Below are positions 24,295 through 33,524 of a DNA stretch of 33,524 nucleotides, piece after piece. Each line of letters starts with the position of its first letter. Position 1 is the first letter of the stretch. Location of the stretch: NCBI GenBank assembly GCA_900315395.1, contig OMZC01000072.1:1-33524 (forward strand), read 5' to 3'. Source of the DNA: an uncultured Gammaproteobacteria bacterium. Lineage in GTDB: Bacteria > Pseudomonadota > Gammaproteobacteria > Enterobacterales > Succinivibrionaceae. The notes under the pieces were generated by a model. The model saw only the letters and a program-made list of their open reading frames with translations, was not told the DNA's origin and did not search any database. Both the position numbers and the translations under genes were made by a program.

Positions 24295-26334
24295 ATGAAT
24301 TTCAAACTACATTCTCAATACAAGCCTACAGGTGATCAGCCAGAAGCTATTGAATCTTTAGTTAAAGGATTCAATGCAGGCGATAAATTTCAAACCCTAT
24401 TAGGTGTAACCGGTTCTGGTAAGACCTTTACTATGGCTAATGTCATAGCCAAGCTCAACAAGCCTACTATGATCCTCTCTCACAATAAGACCTTAGCAGC
24501 TCAGCTATACGGTGAGATGAAAGAGTTCTTTCCTGAGAATGCGGTTGAATACTTTGTCTCTTACTATGACTATTACCAGCCTGAAGCTTATGTGCCATCA
24601 TCTGATACCTTTATTGAGAAGGATGCCAAAGTAAACGATCATATCGATCAGATGAGACTGTCTGCAACTAAAGCTCTGATGGAACGTAAAGATGTGATTG
24701 TGGTGTGCTCAGTATCTGCAATCTACGGCTTAGGTGAACCTGAAACCTACTTAAAGATGATGTTACATGTTTCAGTAGGTGAACAGATAACTCAAGAGCA
24801 AATCACGAAAAGGCTGTCTGATCTTCAGTACACTAGAAATGATCTAGGCTTTGCCCGTTCTACTTTCAGAGTAAGGGGAGATGTCATTGATATCTATCCA
24901 TCTGATTCTGACGGTTATGCTGTAAGACTTGAACTTTTTGATGACGAGATTGAGTCTATTAAGACCTTTGATCCTTTAACAGGTGAGACTTTTCAAAAGT
25001 TAGCAAGAACCACTATCTTCCCAAAGACTCACTATGTAACTCCAAAGAACATTCTTGATCATGCTGTAGAGCAGATCAAAGATGAGTTAAATGACAGATG
25101 CCAGTACTTTTTAGAGAATAATAAGTTATTAGAAGAGCAGCGTATCCGTGAGAGAACTTCATATGATATTGAAATGATCAATGAGTTAGGTTACTGCTCA
25201 GGTATTGAGAACTATTCAAGATATTTAACCGGCAGAAAAGAAGGTGATCCGCCACCATGTTTATTTGACTATCTGCCAAAAGATGGTCTTTTAATCATTG
25301 ATGAGTCACATGTAACTGTGCCACAAATCGGCGCTATGTATAAAGGCGACCATTCAAGAAAAGAAAGCCTTGTAAACTTTGGCTTTAGATTACCATCAGC
25401 TTATGACAATCGTCCTTTAAAGTTTGAAGAGTTCAAAGCACTGCAGCCTAGAACTTTATATGTATCAGCAACTCCTGCAGAGCTTGAGATAAAAGAATCA
25501 AGTCAGGTTGTAGAGCAGATCATAAGACCTACAGGTTTAATTGATCCTATTATCGAAGTTCGCCCAGTAGCTACTCAGGTAGATGATGTCATGAGTGAGA
25601 TTAGAGCTTGTGCTAAACGCAATGAAAGAGTTTTAATCACCACTCTTACCAAAAAGATGGCCGAAGAGCTTACTGCCTATTTGAGTGAGCACGATATTAG
25701 AGTAAGGTACTTGCACTCTGATATTGATGCTGTAGAAAGAATGGATATTATCCGTGATCTTAGATTAGGTGAGTTTGATGCTCTAGTAGGTATTAACCTC
25801 TTAAGAGAAGGTCTGGATATGCCAGAGGTGTCTTTAGTTGCAATTTTAGATGCAGATAAAGAAGGCTTTTTGCGTTCAGCTCGCTCTTTAATTCAGACCG
25901 TAGGTCGCGCTGCTCGTAACGTCAACGGTAAAGCTATCTTCTATGCTGACAAGATAACTGACTCTATGAAAGAGACTATCGAGGTCACCGCTAAAAGACG
26001 TGAGTTACAGGAAAAATACAATAAAGAACACGACATCACTCCAAAGCAAATCAAGAAAAAGATTGTCGACATTATGGAAGTTGCCTTACGTGATACTGAT
26101 TCATTTAAAGTACCTGATGAACCACGTAAGAAGCCTATTTCTCGTAAGGAATGGGAAAAGAAGAATAATGTATCTCACATGAGTGCTAAAGAAATCACCA
26201 AGAGAATTGATGAGCTTACAGCTTCTATGACTAAGTACGCTCGAGAGCTTAAGTTTGAAGAGGCCGCCTCTGTTCGTGATGAGATCAATGACTTAAAGCA
26301 GGCTTTGCTTTTAATGCCTGGTATTGAGGAATAG
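24295..26334 (+). CDS. uvrB: UvrB, excinuclease ABC subunit B
   Basis: This 679-residue protein (E. coli 673) is the damage-verification helicase subunit of nucleotide excision repair, loaded by UvrA and partnered by UvrC. It starts [19 protein letters not shown], matching the conserved UvrB N-terminus. Walker A is GVTGSGKT (37-44). The beta-hairpin region [26 protein letters not shown], helicase motif VSATPAE and motif [11 protein letters not shown] are present. A C-terminal UVR motif ([18 protein letters not shown]) mediates the UvrC/UvrA contact. No clear Shine-Dalgarno precedes the ATG (TTTTCAAAAA), yet the start is fixed by homology. Confidence 0.98.
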   Translation: MNFKLHSQYKPTGDQPEAIESLVKGFNAGDKFQTLLGVTGSGKTFTMANVIAKLNKPTMILSHNKTLAAQLYGEMKEFFPENAVEYFVSYYDYYQPEAYVPSSDTFIEKDAKVNDHIDQMRLSATKALMERKDVIVVCSVSAIYGLGEPETYLKMMLHVSVGEQITQEQITKRLSDLQYTRNDLGFARSTFRVRGDVIDIYPSDSDGYAVRLELFDDEIESIKTFDPLTGETFQKLARTTIFPKTHYVTPKNILDHAVEQIKDELNDRCQYFLENNKLLEEQRIRERTSYDIEMINELGYCSGIENYSRYLTGRKEGDPPPCLFDYLPKDGLLIIDESHVTVPQIGAMYKGDHSRKESLVNFGFRLPSAYDNRPLKFEEFKALQPRTLYVSATPAELEIKESSQVVEQIIRPTGLIDPIIEVRPVATQVDDVMSEIRACAKRNERVLITTLTKKMAEELTAYLSEHDIRVRYLHSDIDAVERMDIIRDLRLGEFDALVGINLLREGLDMPEVSLVAILDADKEGFLRSARSLIQTVGRAARNVNGKAIFYADKITDSMKETIEVTAKRRELQEKYNKEHDITPKQIKKKIVDIMEVALRDTDSFKVPDEPRKKPISRKEWEKKNNVSHMSAKEITKRIDELTASMTKYARELKFEEAASVRDEINDLKQALLLMPGIEE

Positions 26335-26346
26335 TAAAAACACACA

Positions 26347-26379
26347 ATTGAAAAGAGCCTCATTGAGGCTCTTTTCAAT
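26347..26379. terminator. Bidirectional terminator between uvrB and ygfB
   Basis: Perfect 15-base arms (26347-26361 and 26365-26379) with a 3-base loop. The core GAGCCTC/GAGGCTC is followed by TTTTC on both strands, so it can serve uvrB (+) and ygfB (-). Confidence 0.92.
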
Positions 26380-26402
26380 ATATAGTGAATGATCAGTTGA
26401 GT

Positions 26403-26933
26403 TTATTCTTTTGAGTGGATCTGGTAGTTCTTGGTAGCTACATCAATCATAAACTCAAGCACATTATCAAGATCGTCTTCATCAAGTTCTGCTTCAACAT
26501 CAACTTTAGCAACTTCTGAAATGGTGTTGAGATCACCTAAAACTTCACGATCAGTGATTTTCTCTAAAGAGCCATCTTTAGCATTTACAGTAAGACCTAA
26601 GCTTAGACCATAAGATAAGTCAGCTAATGTCTTTAATCTGTCTTGCTTTTCATAAGAATCATCAGGCATTGCAAATAAATCCTGATCAGCATTTTCTAAC
26701 TTCTCTTTAGTGTCCATCGCAAGATTAGTCAGAGTAGCAACTAAAGCACCAGGTAAAGGCTGACCATCATTTAAAAGGTTTGAGAAGACACTGATAAAGA
26801 TCCTGCTACCAGGTTCAACACCTTTAGCAAGCACACCAATCATTAAAGAAAACCATGAGAATTGATTCTCAGTAACGCCTGCTTTTGTTAAATCATCTAA
26901 TACTTTCTTGTAATTTCCGTTCTTTACAGTCAT
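26403..26933 (-). CDS. ygfB: UPF0149 family protein YgfB
   Basis: At 176 residues it is close to E. coli YgfB (192). The family pattern is visible: an N-terminal helix pair (MIGVLAKG), the central DRLKTLADLSYGLSLGLTV and the acidic DLNTISEVAKVDVEAELDEDDLDNVLEFM. It is a small cytoplasmic all-helical protein. In Pseudomonas, YgfB has been described as a modulator of gene expression, including AmpDh3; its role here is unknown. Usual neighbours such as pepP and ubiH are absent on both sides. AGGA precedes the ATG. It is monocistronic, convergent with uvrB. Confidence 0.88.
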   Translation of the reverse strand: MTVKNGNYKKVLDDLTKAGVTENQFSWFSLMIGVLAKGVEPGSRIFISVFSNLLNDGQPLPGALVATLTNLAMDTKEKLENADQDLFAMPDDSYEKQDRLKTLADLSYGLSLGLTVNAKDGSLEKITDREVLGDLNTISEVAKVDVEAELDEDDLDNVLEFMIDVATKNYQIHSKE

Positions 26934-27249
26934 CTTTTATCCTGTGATTTTTTAATTCTACTTGGGTAATTTTATCTGAATTTCTAAGTTCAGTATTGCA
27001 CAGATAAATGAAATCAAAATCCCATCCATTCTGCTCTTACAATTTTACGTTCTTATAAGTAACTGTGTTTATAAGTCTGCTCATTATACATTAAAGTTAC
27101 GGTATCGCTTTTTTTAAAGATTTGAAAATAGTCTTACAAGAATGCATAAATTTCGCATTTTTATATTATAATGCTCTCAAATTTTTTCAGACATCCGAGT
27201 GTATGAGACACTTCGCGATGCAATGCTTTTTGACAAATGGAATTTAAAG
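26934..27249. other. Divergent intergenic region between ygfB and suhB
   Basis: Non-coding. The suhB side has a good -10, TATAAT (27167-27172), without a matching -35, about 80 bases before the assigned ATG, leaving a leader of about 70 bases. The palindrome CTTATAAG and the short dyad CTGAA-N8-TTCAG (26976-26993) lie on the ygfB side. The leader has in-frame codons from a GTG at 27199, but homology starts at 27250. Confidence 0.55.
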
Positions 27250-28053
27250 ATGCATCCAATGCTTAATATCGCAGCCCGCGCTGCACGTTCTGCCGGTAAT
27301 TTAATTGCTCGTAACTTAGGTCAGCAAGGTTCTTTTGAAGTTGAAGAGAAGAACAAGGACGACTTAGTTACAACTATTGATAAACAGTGTGAGAAAGTAA
27401 TCATCGACACATTGTTAAAGTCATATCGCGATCACAGTGTATTAGCTGAGGAATCTGGTGTAGTTGGTAATCCTGATTCAGAGTATCAGTGGGTAATCGA
27501 TCCTATCGATGGTACTACTAACTTTGTTAAGGGTATTGCTCATTGCGCAGTATCAATTGCATTACGTCACAATGGTAAAACCGAAGTTGGCGTTGTATTT
27601 GATCCAATGTTAAATGAGATGTTTACCGCAGCAAGAGGTGAAGGTGCATTTTTAAATGGCCACAGGATCCGTGTTTCTCCTCGTGATTCATTAGACGGTG
27701 CTATTATCGGTACCGCTTTCCCTACAAGATATCGTGACAGAATGCCTGCATATCTTGATCTATTCTCAAGACTAATCGCAAATTGTGCTGACGTACGTCG
27801 TATGGGCAGTGCAAGCCTTGATTTATGCTATGTAGCATGTGGTCGTTTTGATGGTTACCTAGAGCAGGGTTTAAAGCCATGGGATTTTGCTGCAGGTGAC
27901 TTAATCCTACGTGAAGCAGGCGGTATCGTATCAGACTTCATGGGTGAGACTGGTTACGTTAAGAGCGGTAACTTAGTATCAGGTAACCCTAAGATGTTAC
28001 GTGCATTATTAAAGATCTGCGACGTTCAGAACTTACCTGCAATCTTAAAATAA
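27250..28053 (+). CDS. suhB: SuhB, inositol-1-monophosphatase family / transcription antitermination partner
   Basis: The protein is 267 residues, exactly the E. coli length, starting MHPMLNIAARAARSAGNLIARN, so the ATG at 27250 is chosen over the upstream in-frame GTG at 27199. The Mg-binding motifs of the FIG/IMPase superfamily are complete: EESG (67-70), DPIDGTTNF (84-92) and PWDFAAGDL near residue 217. In E. coli SuhB joins the Nus antitermination complex on rRNA operons as well as having phosphatase activity. A GC-rich hairpin follows the gene. It is monocistronic. Confidence 0.97.
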   Translation: MHPMLNIAARAARSAGNLIARNLGQQGSFEVEEKNKDDLVTTIDKQCEKVIIDTLLKSYRDHSVLAEESGVVGNPDSEYQWVIDPIDGTTNFVKGIAHCAVSIALRHNGKTEVGVVFDPMLNEMFTAARGEGAFLNGHRIRVSPRDSLDGAIIGTAFPTRYRDRMPAYLDLFSRLIANCADVRRMGSASLDLCYVACGRFDGYLEQGLKPWDFAAGDLILREAGGIVSDFMGETGYVKSGNLVSGNPKMLRALLKICDVQNLPAILK

Positions 28054-28073
28054 TACTTTTTAGAACACAAAAG

Positions 28074-28094
28074 AGGGCGCCACAGGCGCCCTTT
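28074..28094. terminator. Bidirectional terminator between suhB and the exonuclease gene
   Basis: AGGGCGCC-ACA-GGCGCCCT followed by TT on +, and by CTTTT on -, between convergent genes. Unusually GC-rich for the window. Confidence 0.88.
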
Positions 28095-28144
28095 GCTTAT
28101 CTAGACTCTCATTTACATCTAGACTTTTTCATCAATACACTTAT

Positions 28145-28849
28145 TTACAACGATCTTTTATACAAAGGCAGTAAATAAGGTCTTTTATTTTTAAAGACAT
28201 CCTTTTCTTGAGCTAAGAACACTTCAGCTGTAGCAAGACTGTCTACTAGTGCATTATGAGCTTCATAGGCAGGAAAGCCTCTTCTTTCTCTGATAGCAGA
28301 TAATCTTACATCCTCAACTGAGGAGAGATCATGATGGAGCTTTCTTTCAATTGCCATAGTATCTAAAGAGATAAATGGTAGGGGATCTTTTTTTCTAAGA
28401 CCTAAAGTGCTTTTAATAAAGTTAGTTTCAATGTACATACAGTGCATTAAAACTAAACCACCTGAGATCTTATCTAAAAGCTCAATCATAGCTGTAACTG
28501 GTTCTTTACCTTGCTCTAGCTGTTCTGGAGTGATTTGGTTAATTACAGCAGAATCTTTTTTGATGAATTTTGAGTTATTTACATAGTAATGAAATGAGGT
28601 CGTAAAATCGATTATACCTTTTCTCAAACAGATGCCTCCAATAGAAAGAACATAGTCCTTACTAGGATCGATACCTGTTGTTTCAAAGTCAATTGAAGTA
28701 AAACGACACTCATCAATAAAGCTGTTGGCGTTTGGTAATTCTCTTTGATAAAAAGCCTTTAAATACTCAGGGCAGTTTTTAGAATTGGAGAACTTTAAAC
28801 AGCGTCTTCTATGAATCTCAATTGGTGTAAATCTTGAGAAGAGGCTCAT
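28145..28849 (-). CDS. DEDDh 3'-5' exonuclease (DnaQ/epsilon-like)
   Basis: This 234-residue protein is of the DnaQ superfamily. Exo I is SIDFETTG (Asp54, Glu56) and Exo III is HNALVDSLATAE (His198, Asp203), giving the DEDDh type. At Exo II, where many relatives have H-N-x-x-F-D, this protein has HCMYIE, with Glu141 in the acidic position; related stand-alone exonucleases also carry Glu there. An unusual N-terminal extension of about 50 basic residues precedes the fold. The start codon directly abuts the stop of the upstream cNMP/CBS/DUF294 gene (28849/28850), so the two are co-translated and probably work together. The substrate is unknown; RNA or DNA ends are both possible. Confidence 0.88.
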   Translation of the reverse strand: MSLFSRFTPIEIHRRRCLKFSNSKNCPEYLKAFYQRELPNANSFIDECRFTSIDFETTGIDPSKDYVLSIGGICLRKGIIDFTTSFHYYVNNSKFIKKDSAVINQITPEQLEQGKEPVTAMIELLDKISGGLVLMHCMYIETNFIKSTLGLRKKDPLPFISLDTMAIERKLHHDLSSVEDVRLSAIRERRGFPAYEAHNALVDSLATAEVFLAQEKDVFKNKRPYLLPLYKRSL

Positions 28850-30724
28850 TTATAGTACACCTCTGCCTGAAGCAAATCTAAAGGAAGCTGCCTTTTGATG
28901 TTTTGCAATAATTCTAAAGGCATCTCTTAAATGATTTCTTTCAAACTGAGATAACTCATCAGGATTTAAGTTATTTGATAGTTTTTCATGATGCTCAATA
29001 GCTCTTAACTGATGCTTAAATCTTACATGGTTTAAGAAGGTATAAGCTTCTTTTAACTCCTGATAATCGTCTTCTTTTATAAGCTCTTCTTTTACAGCAG
29101 CTTTCATTCTCTCGTAGGTATCGGTACTGTCTGATTTAGCTGCAATTCCGTACACACGGGCAATCTCAATGATGAGATTAATAGCCTGTTTCTTGATATT
29201 AAGATAAGGTTTGTTGTCACCATCTTTAGTTAACACAAACTGTCTGAAGGTACCTAATGGAGGAGCTACAGCAGTTGAGATACTGATTAGCGTTGCTAAG
29301 AATCTACTGTTGTCGTTGGCTTTTTCAATTAAGTGCTGTCTTAATTGCTTTACTAATGAAGTGTTACCGTACAGGCATCTCATATCTAAGAATACGGAGC
29401 TGCATAAGATAGCATCTTCAGTAGTATTTAAAACCCAGTCACTGTAGTACTCTTTCCATTTATCCAAACTTGCAAGCCAGCGTGGGTTATTAGCCATGAA
29501 ATGACCTTCACAAAGTGAATAGCCACATTTTGCCAGATTCTGATTTACGTAGTCAGCTAATTTTGCAAAGTACTCATGTTCTTCATCTGTAAGTTCACGC
29601 TTGGTGATAATGCAGTTATCCTGATCTGATAGGAACTGAACCTCAGAACGCGCTTGAGAGCCTGCTGCAACAAAGGCAAAATCAACAGGTGCAATACCAA
29701 ACTTCTCTTCACCCATCTTTACAAAAGCTCTGCAGAAAGTATCAGCAATATGGCTCATCACTTTCTGAATGGTATGAGGCTTTACGTTAGTCTGTACCAG
29801 TGTCTGAAAGATTTCCTGTTTCTGACTAGATAGCTCAATGATCTTCTCTTCAGTATGAGCTCTTGCAATTTCCTGACACAGGTAAACTGCCTGTAACTGA
29901 GAATTCTGTAACAAGCTTGTAGTAGATACCGTACCAAAGACTTTACCGTCTTTTAATACAGGTAAGTTTTTGATGTTGTACATCACCATGATCTCAAGAG
30001 CATCAAAGATGGTCTTATCAGCATCAATGGTCATGACATTAGAGGTCATAATGTTGGATATAGGCGCATTGATATCCATGCATTTAGCTACAGCTTTTAA
30101 GGTAATGTCTGATTTGGTTACGATACCTAAAAGGTTATCTCCATCCATTACCATCGCAAGATCAGTATTATTCTCGCCTAATTTAATTGCTGTATGACAG
30201 ATCGTGGTATCAGCAGTGACAATAGCTAAATCATGAGAACAGACTTTTTCGATGCTCTTATTGGATGAGCCCTTTTCATCAGCTGTAACTTCATCAGCAT
30301 AGTTGTGTGAAGATGACAGTCTTACCCATTCTTTAGCATTGAAGTATTCACCAACTTCTTTGTTCTTTTCAATTAAAAAGTGCAGAACGTTCTTAGGTAA
30401 TAAGTAGAGCAGGGTATTCTCCAAGAATACTACCTTATAGTCACTTTCACCTTCTTTATCAATCTGAGTAAAACCAAAGGTGTCACCTGCGCCAAATTTA
30501 GCGCGCAATGAACCATCTGGCTTATTGCGTTCTTCTACTACACCAGTACGGATCATGAAAAGGCCAGCACCTGCTAGAGTTTCATTATCAAGCTCTTCAC
30601 CTGGAGTGTGGTAGGTGATCTGAATTTTGGTGGCAGTTGCGTCTTTTTCTAGATCGTTTAATTGAGAGAAAGGGTAGGTATGTGAAATGAATTCGTATAT
30701 GTTCGGAAGTAATGATTTATCCAT
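28850..30724 (-). CDS. cNMP-binding / CBS-pair / DUF294 nucleotidyltransferase
   Basis: This 624-residue protein is counted from the ATG at 30724, preferred because TGAGG lies 6 bases upstream; an in-frame ATG at 30736 overlaps that site. The domain order is: a cyclic-nucleotide-binding-like domain (about 10-130), a CBS pair (about 165-275; GIVTKSDI and a second PVLKDGKVFGTVS), a GlnD-like nucleotidyltransferase DUF294 with GSQARSE (355-361) and DQD (367-369), and a helical DUF294 C-terminal domain to the end. It resembles a sensor-controlled nucleotidyl- or uridylyltransferase whose target is unknown. The pair with a DEDDh exonuclease recurs in gammaproteobacteria, often near acs; here the neighbours are rne and suhB. 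Confidence 0.9.
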   Translation of the reverse strand: MDKSLLPNIYEFISHTYPFSQLNDLEKDATATKIQITYHTPGEELDNETLAGAGLFMIRTGVVEERNKPDGSLRAKFGAGDTFGFTQIDKEGESDYKVVFLENTLLYLLPKNVLHFLIEKNKEVGEYFNAKEWVRLSSSHNYADEVTADEKGSSNKSIEKVCSHDLAIVTADTTICHTAIKLGENNTDLAMVMDGDNLLGIVTKSDITLKAVAKCMDINAPISNIMTSNVMTIDADKTIFDALEIMVMYNIKNLPVLKDGKVFGTVSTTSLLQNSQLQAVYLCQEIARAHTEEKIIELSSQKQEIFQTLVQTNVKPHTIQKVMSHIADTFCRAFVKMGEEKFGIAPVDFAFVAAGSQARSEVQFLSDQDNCIITKRELTDEEHEYFAKLADYVNQNLAKCGYSLCEGHFMANNPRWLASLDKWKEYYSDWVLNTTEDAILCSSVFLDMRCLYGNTSLVKQLRQHLIEKANDNSRFLATLISISTAVAPPLGTFRQFVLTKDGDNKPYLNIKKQAINLIIEIARVYGIAAKSDSTDTYERMKAAVKEELIKEDDYQELKEAYTFLNHVRFKHQLRAIEHHEKLSNNLNPDELSQFERNHLRDAFRIIAKHQKAASFRFASGRGVL

Positions 30725-30866
30725 GACTGACCTCATTATCCTGCGGTGTAAAATAAAACATCGCTTTTCATAAAGATGTATTTTGTTATATTTTTATAAT
30801 CTTTAAGTATATGAAAATTGGGCTAATGTTAATGAGACAGACTTTTAAATTTTTGATGATAGTCAT

Positions 30867-30900
30867 AAAAAAATACACCATCAATTTAGTTGATGGTGTA
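30867..30900 (-). terminator. Rho-independent terminator of rne
   Basis: On the - strand TACACCATCAA, a 5-base loop and TTGATGGTGTA form an 11-base stem followed by seven T. It begins 45 bases after the rne stop codon. Confidence 0.93.
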
Positions 30901-30945
30901 TTGAAAAACATTCAAAGATTTTGAACTATTTAATTGACGATTTTA

Positions 30946-33489
30946 TTAGTCAATAAATGGATCTGAATCTCTCTGAGTGTCGATTGATTTAGTTGCAGCA
31001 GTTGCTGTTCTCTGAGCAAAACCGCCAGCTCTCTCACTCTTCTCAAAAGGCTTAGCTTCATCATCGTTGCGGCCTGATGGAACATTTGAGTAATCAACTG
31101 GTTCTACATTTGGCTCTGAGATGCCTTCGATACCTGCTAAGGTAACATCACGAAGACCGCCTGCCTTTGAAGAATGCTCTACAGAGATTGAATCCTCATT
31201 CTTTGATGATGGAACATTTGAGAAGTCTACGTTGTAGTCTTCACCCTGACCCATCTCTTGCTCTGTATAAACTCTTTCAACAGGAGTGTAAGGTTTTACC
31301 TCAACAATCTTGCTCTTTGGAGCTACAGGCTTTGGAGGAGTGCTGATCCTTCTTGGCTTTACAGGTGCAGTTGTCTGCTCTGGAGCAGCCTGAGTCTGTG
31401 CCTGAGCATTTTCCTTGTTCTGACGACGTGTACGAGGCTCTTTTACCTGCTGTGACTCTTCAGCATTTCTCTTCTGGCGAGACTGCTTAGGAGCACGCTG
31501 TGGCTTTGAGTTCTCACGCTCTGCTTCGTTACGAGTGTTACGCTCTTGCTTTTCAGACTTTTCAGCTCTTTCCTGTCTCTCAGGACGCTCAGTCTTAGCT
31601 GGACGTGGTTTACGAGCAGGACGATTCTTCTGACCCTCAGTAGTACGAGGACCTCTTGAAGAGTTCTTTCTCTGTCCCTGTCTGCTGTTCTTCTTAGGAG
31701 GCTCTTTCTTCTCATTTGAACCGAAGATAGTGCCAAAGAATGACTTGATAGAATCAATTAAAGAAGGCTCGTTGTTCTTAGCCTGCTTACGCTGTGGCTT
31801 AGACTCTTTCTTAGGAGCAACCTTAGGAGTTGACATGGTTGATGAGAGAATATCTGCATTGATAGCAGGGGTATCATTAGTATTCTGAGTGATACCTGAG
31901 TTCTCTACAACTTTCTTTAAGAAAGGATTCTCTAAGAAGTTTTCTGCCTTTTTACGGTTCTCTTTATCAAGATCGCGTAATACTTCTAAGCTGTTGATGT
32001 TGCTTTCTTTGCTAGTTGGAGTCTGAATGCAACGGTTTACAGTGTATTCCTGAGGCATGTAAGTCTTTTCAGGAACAATAGTAATACGAGTCTTAGTTCT
32101 CTCTTCAATTGCAGCTAATGCAGCTCTCTTCTCATTTAGAATAAAGGTTGCAACTTCAACTGAAGCAATAGCAAATACGTCACCTGCGTTCTCTTTGTGA
32201 GCCTCTTCTTCAATCAGTCTTAAGATTGATAGAGCTAATGATGAGGTATCACGGCAAGTGCCCTGTCCGTTACACATTGGACATACGTGAGAGCTACTCT
32301 CCTCTAATGAAGGACGCAGTCTCTGTCTTGACATCTCTAAAAGACCGAAACGAGACAATCTGCTAAACTGAATACGAGCTCTATCCTGACGAACAGCCTC
32401 ACGCATTCTGTTTTCGATTTCACGCTGGTTCTTTAATGGGCTCATATCGATAAAGTCGATAACAACCAAGCCACCAACGTCACGTAATCTTAACTGACGG
32501 GCAATTTCTTCAGCAGCTTCGATGTTGGTCTGAAGAGCAGTCTCTTCAATATCACCACCACGAGTAGCTTTAGCTGAGTTAACGTCGATTGAGGTTAATG
32601 CCTCAGTAGGATCGATCACAATAGCGCCACCTGAAGGAAGTCTTACTTCTCTCTTGTAAGCTGTGTCGATCTGGCTTTCAATCTGGAACTTGCTGAATAA
32701 AGGAATATCACCATTGTAGAGGTGAACCTTTGAAGCAAACTCTGGACGAACTAACTCAATATAGTGAAGGATCTGCTTGTAAGCATCAGTGCTATCAACC
32801 AGAATTTCACCGATATCAGGACGTAAGTAATCACGAATTGCTCTTAAAGCAATGTTTGATTCCTGATGAATTAAGAATGGAGCAGGACGAGTTGCAGCAG
32901 CCTGCTTAATCATACCCCATAGCTTAGTTAAAATTGATAAATCCCACTCAAGCTCTTCAGCACTCTTACCAACACCAGCAGTACGTACGATAACGCCCAT
33001 GCCATCAGGTACAGTAAGACCTTTTAAAGCAGCCTTTAATTCAGTCCTATCCTCACCTTCAATACGGCGTGAAATACCACCAGCACGAGGGTTATTTGGC
33101 ATTAAAACTAAATAGCTACCAGCTAAAGAAACGAAAGTAGTAAGAGCTGCACCCTTAAGACCACGCTCTTCTTTTTCGATCTGAACAATAACTTCCTGAC
33201 CTTCTTTTAAGGCAGAACGAACTTGTGCATGATCGCTAAAGTTAGTGCCTGCTGGGTAATACTCTTTAGCAATTTCTTTTAGAGGAAGAAAGCCGTGTCT
33301 TTCAACACCGTAGTCAACGAAAGCAGCTTCAAGACTAGGCTCGATGCGGGTAATGGTACCTTTGTAGATATTAGCTTTCTTGTTTGCATGCTGTGGGGAT
33401 TCAATGTCGAGATCATACAGCTTCTGACCATCGACTAGGGCAACGCGAACCTCTTCAAGTTGGGTCGCATTTATAAGCATTCTCTTCAC
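30946..33489 (-). CDS. rne: Ribonuclease E
   Basis: This 847-residue protein is shorter than E. coli RNase E (1061). The catalytic half is nearly colinear with it: [10 protein letters not shown] start, S1 domain [18 protein letters not shown], catalytic Asp302 and Asp345 (E. coli D303/D346) and the Zn-link CPMC (Cys403, Cys406). The non-catalytic half is disordered. It has a membrane-targeting-like amphipathic segment ([15 protein letters not shown], 576-590), an Arg/Lys/Pro-rich RNA-binding stretch (600-725), and two imperfect repeats near the end (754-786 and 798-831). RNase E is the essential endonuclease for mRNA decay and tRNA/rRNA maturation, and the degradosome scaffold. The ATG is fixed by homology. 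Only 35 bases of upstream leader are in the window. Confidence 0.98.
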   Translation of the reverse strand: MKRMLINATQLEEVRVALVDGQKLYDLDIESPQHANKKANIYKGTITRIEPSLEAAFVDYGVERHGFLPLKEIAKEYYPAGTNFSDHAQVRSALKEGQEVIVQIEKEERGLKGAALTTFVSLAGSYLVLMPNNPRAGGISRRIEGEDRTELKAALKGLTVPDGMGVIVRTAGVGKSAEELEWDLSILTKLWGMIKQAAATRPAPFLIHQESNIALRAIRDYLRPDIGEILVDSTDAYKQILHYIELVRPEFASKVHLYNGDIPLFSKFQIESQIDTAYKREVRLPSGGAIVIDPTEALTSIDVNSAKATRGGDIEETALQTNIEAAEEIARQLRLRDVGGLVVIDFIDMSPLKNQREIENRMREAVRQDRARIQFSRLSRFGLLEMSRQRLRPSLEESSSHVCPMCNGQGTCRDTSSLALSILRLIEEEAHKENAGDVFAIASVEVATFILNEKRAALAAIEERTKTRITIVPEKTYMPQEYTVNRCIQTPTSKESNINSLEVLRDLDKENRKKAENFLENPFLKKVVENSGITQNTNDTPAINADILSSTMSTPKVAPKKESKPQRKQAKNNEPSLIDSIKSFFGTIFGSNEKKEPPKKNSRQGQRKNSSRGPRTTEGQKNRPARKPRPAKTERPERQERAEKSEKQERNTRNEAERENSKPQRAPKQSRQKRNAEESQQVKEPRTRRQNKENAQAQTQAAPEQTTAPVKPRRISTPPKPVAPKSKIVEVKPYTPVERVYTEQEMGQGEDYNVDFSNVPSSKNEDSISVEHSSKAGGLRDVTLAGIEGISEPNVEPVDYSNVPSGRNDDEAKPFEKSERAGGFAQRTATAATKSIDTQRDSDPFID

Positions 33490-33524
33490 GAGAAAAATTC
33501 CTTTTTTAAGTTCTGTCAGGCAAT

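Noticed and set aside
27199-27249. GTG start adding 17 residues to SuhB
   Set aside because: Homology and exact family length begin at MHPMLN (27250).
30725-30736. ATG at 30736 as the DUF294-protein start
   Set aside because: That ATG lies at the Shine-Dalgarno of the better-placed ATG at 30724.
31258-31757. Frames on both strands across the RNase E tail
   Set aside because: Shadows of the Arg/Lys/Glu-rich low-complexity coding sequence of rne.

Overview
The window looks like a core-chromosome segment of an AT-rich gammaproteobacterium. LonH/YcbZ, TamB, YgfB (UPF0149), SuhB, a long RNase E and a BcsEFG-type cellulose module occur together mainly in that class. The low-GC, lysine- and serine-rich style would suit a gut or rumen lineage such as Succinivibrionaceae; that placement is inference from style, not from a search. 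No insertion sequence, prophage or CRISPR array was seen.

Layout. Positions 1-5245 hold the 3' part of tamB and then a LonH-type protease, both on +. Positions 5246-7310 hold two small secreted proline-rich paralogues and an orphan amino-acid-type periplasmic binding protein, on +. On - lie a YajL/DJ-1 protein (7342-7896) and two identical tandem tRNA-Asn genes (8021-8199) with a textbook promoter. Positions 8328-23795 on - form one co-directional cellulose operon, transcribed right to left in the order bcsR-bcsQ-bcsA-bcsB-bcsZ-bcsC-bcsE-bcsF-bcsG(degenerate)-bcsG(intact). To the right are uvrB (+), ygfB (-), suhB (+), a DEDDh exonuclease with a cNMP/CBS/DUF294 nucleotidyltransferase (-, abutting), and rne (-). 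Convergent pairs are separated by strong hairpin terminators.

The cellulose operon is the centre of interest. BcsA keeps every glycosyltransferase and PilZ motif, BcsE keeps its c-di-GMP RxGD motif, and the distal BcsG keeps all five zinc and nucleophile residues of the phosphoethanolamine transferase. Three other components look catalytically altered. A second BcsG paralogue directly after bcsF has replaced all five of those residues. BcsZ has Lys at the catalytic-acid position, has lost the conserved ASDGD-type motif and contains no tryptophan. BcsQ has an eroded P-loop. This suggests a cellulose or phosphoethanolamine-cellulose machine that kept hydrolase-like and transferase-like folds as structural or regulatory parts. 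Comparisons with E. coli proteins are from memory of those sequences; no alignment was run.
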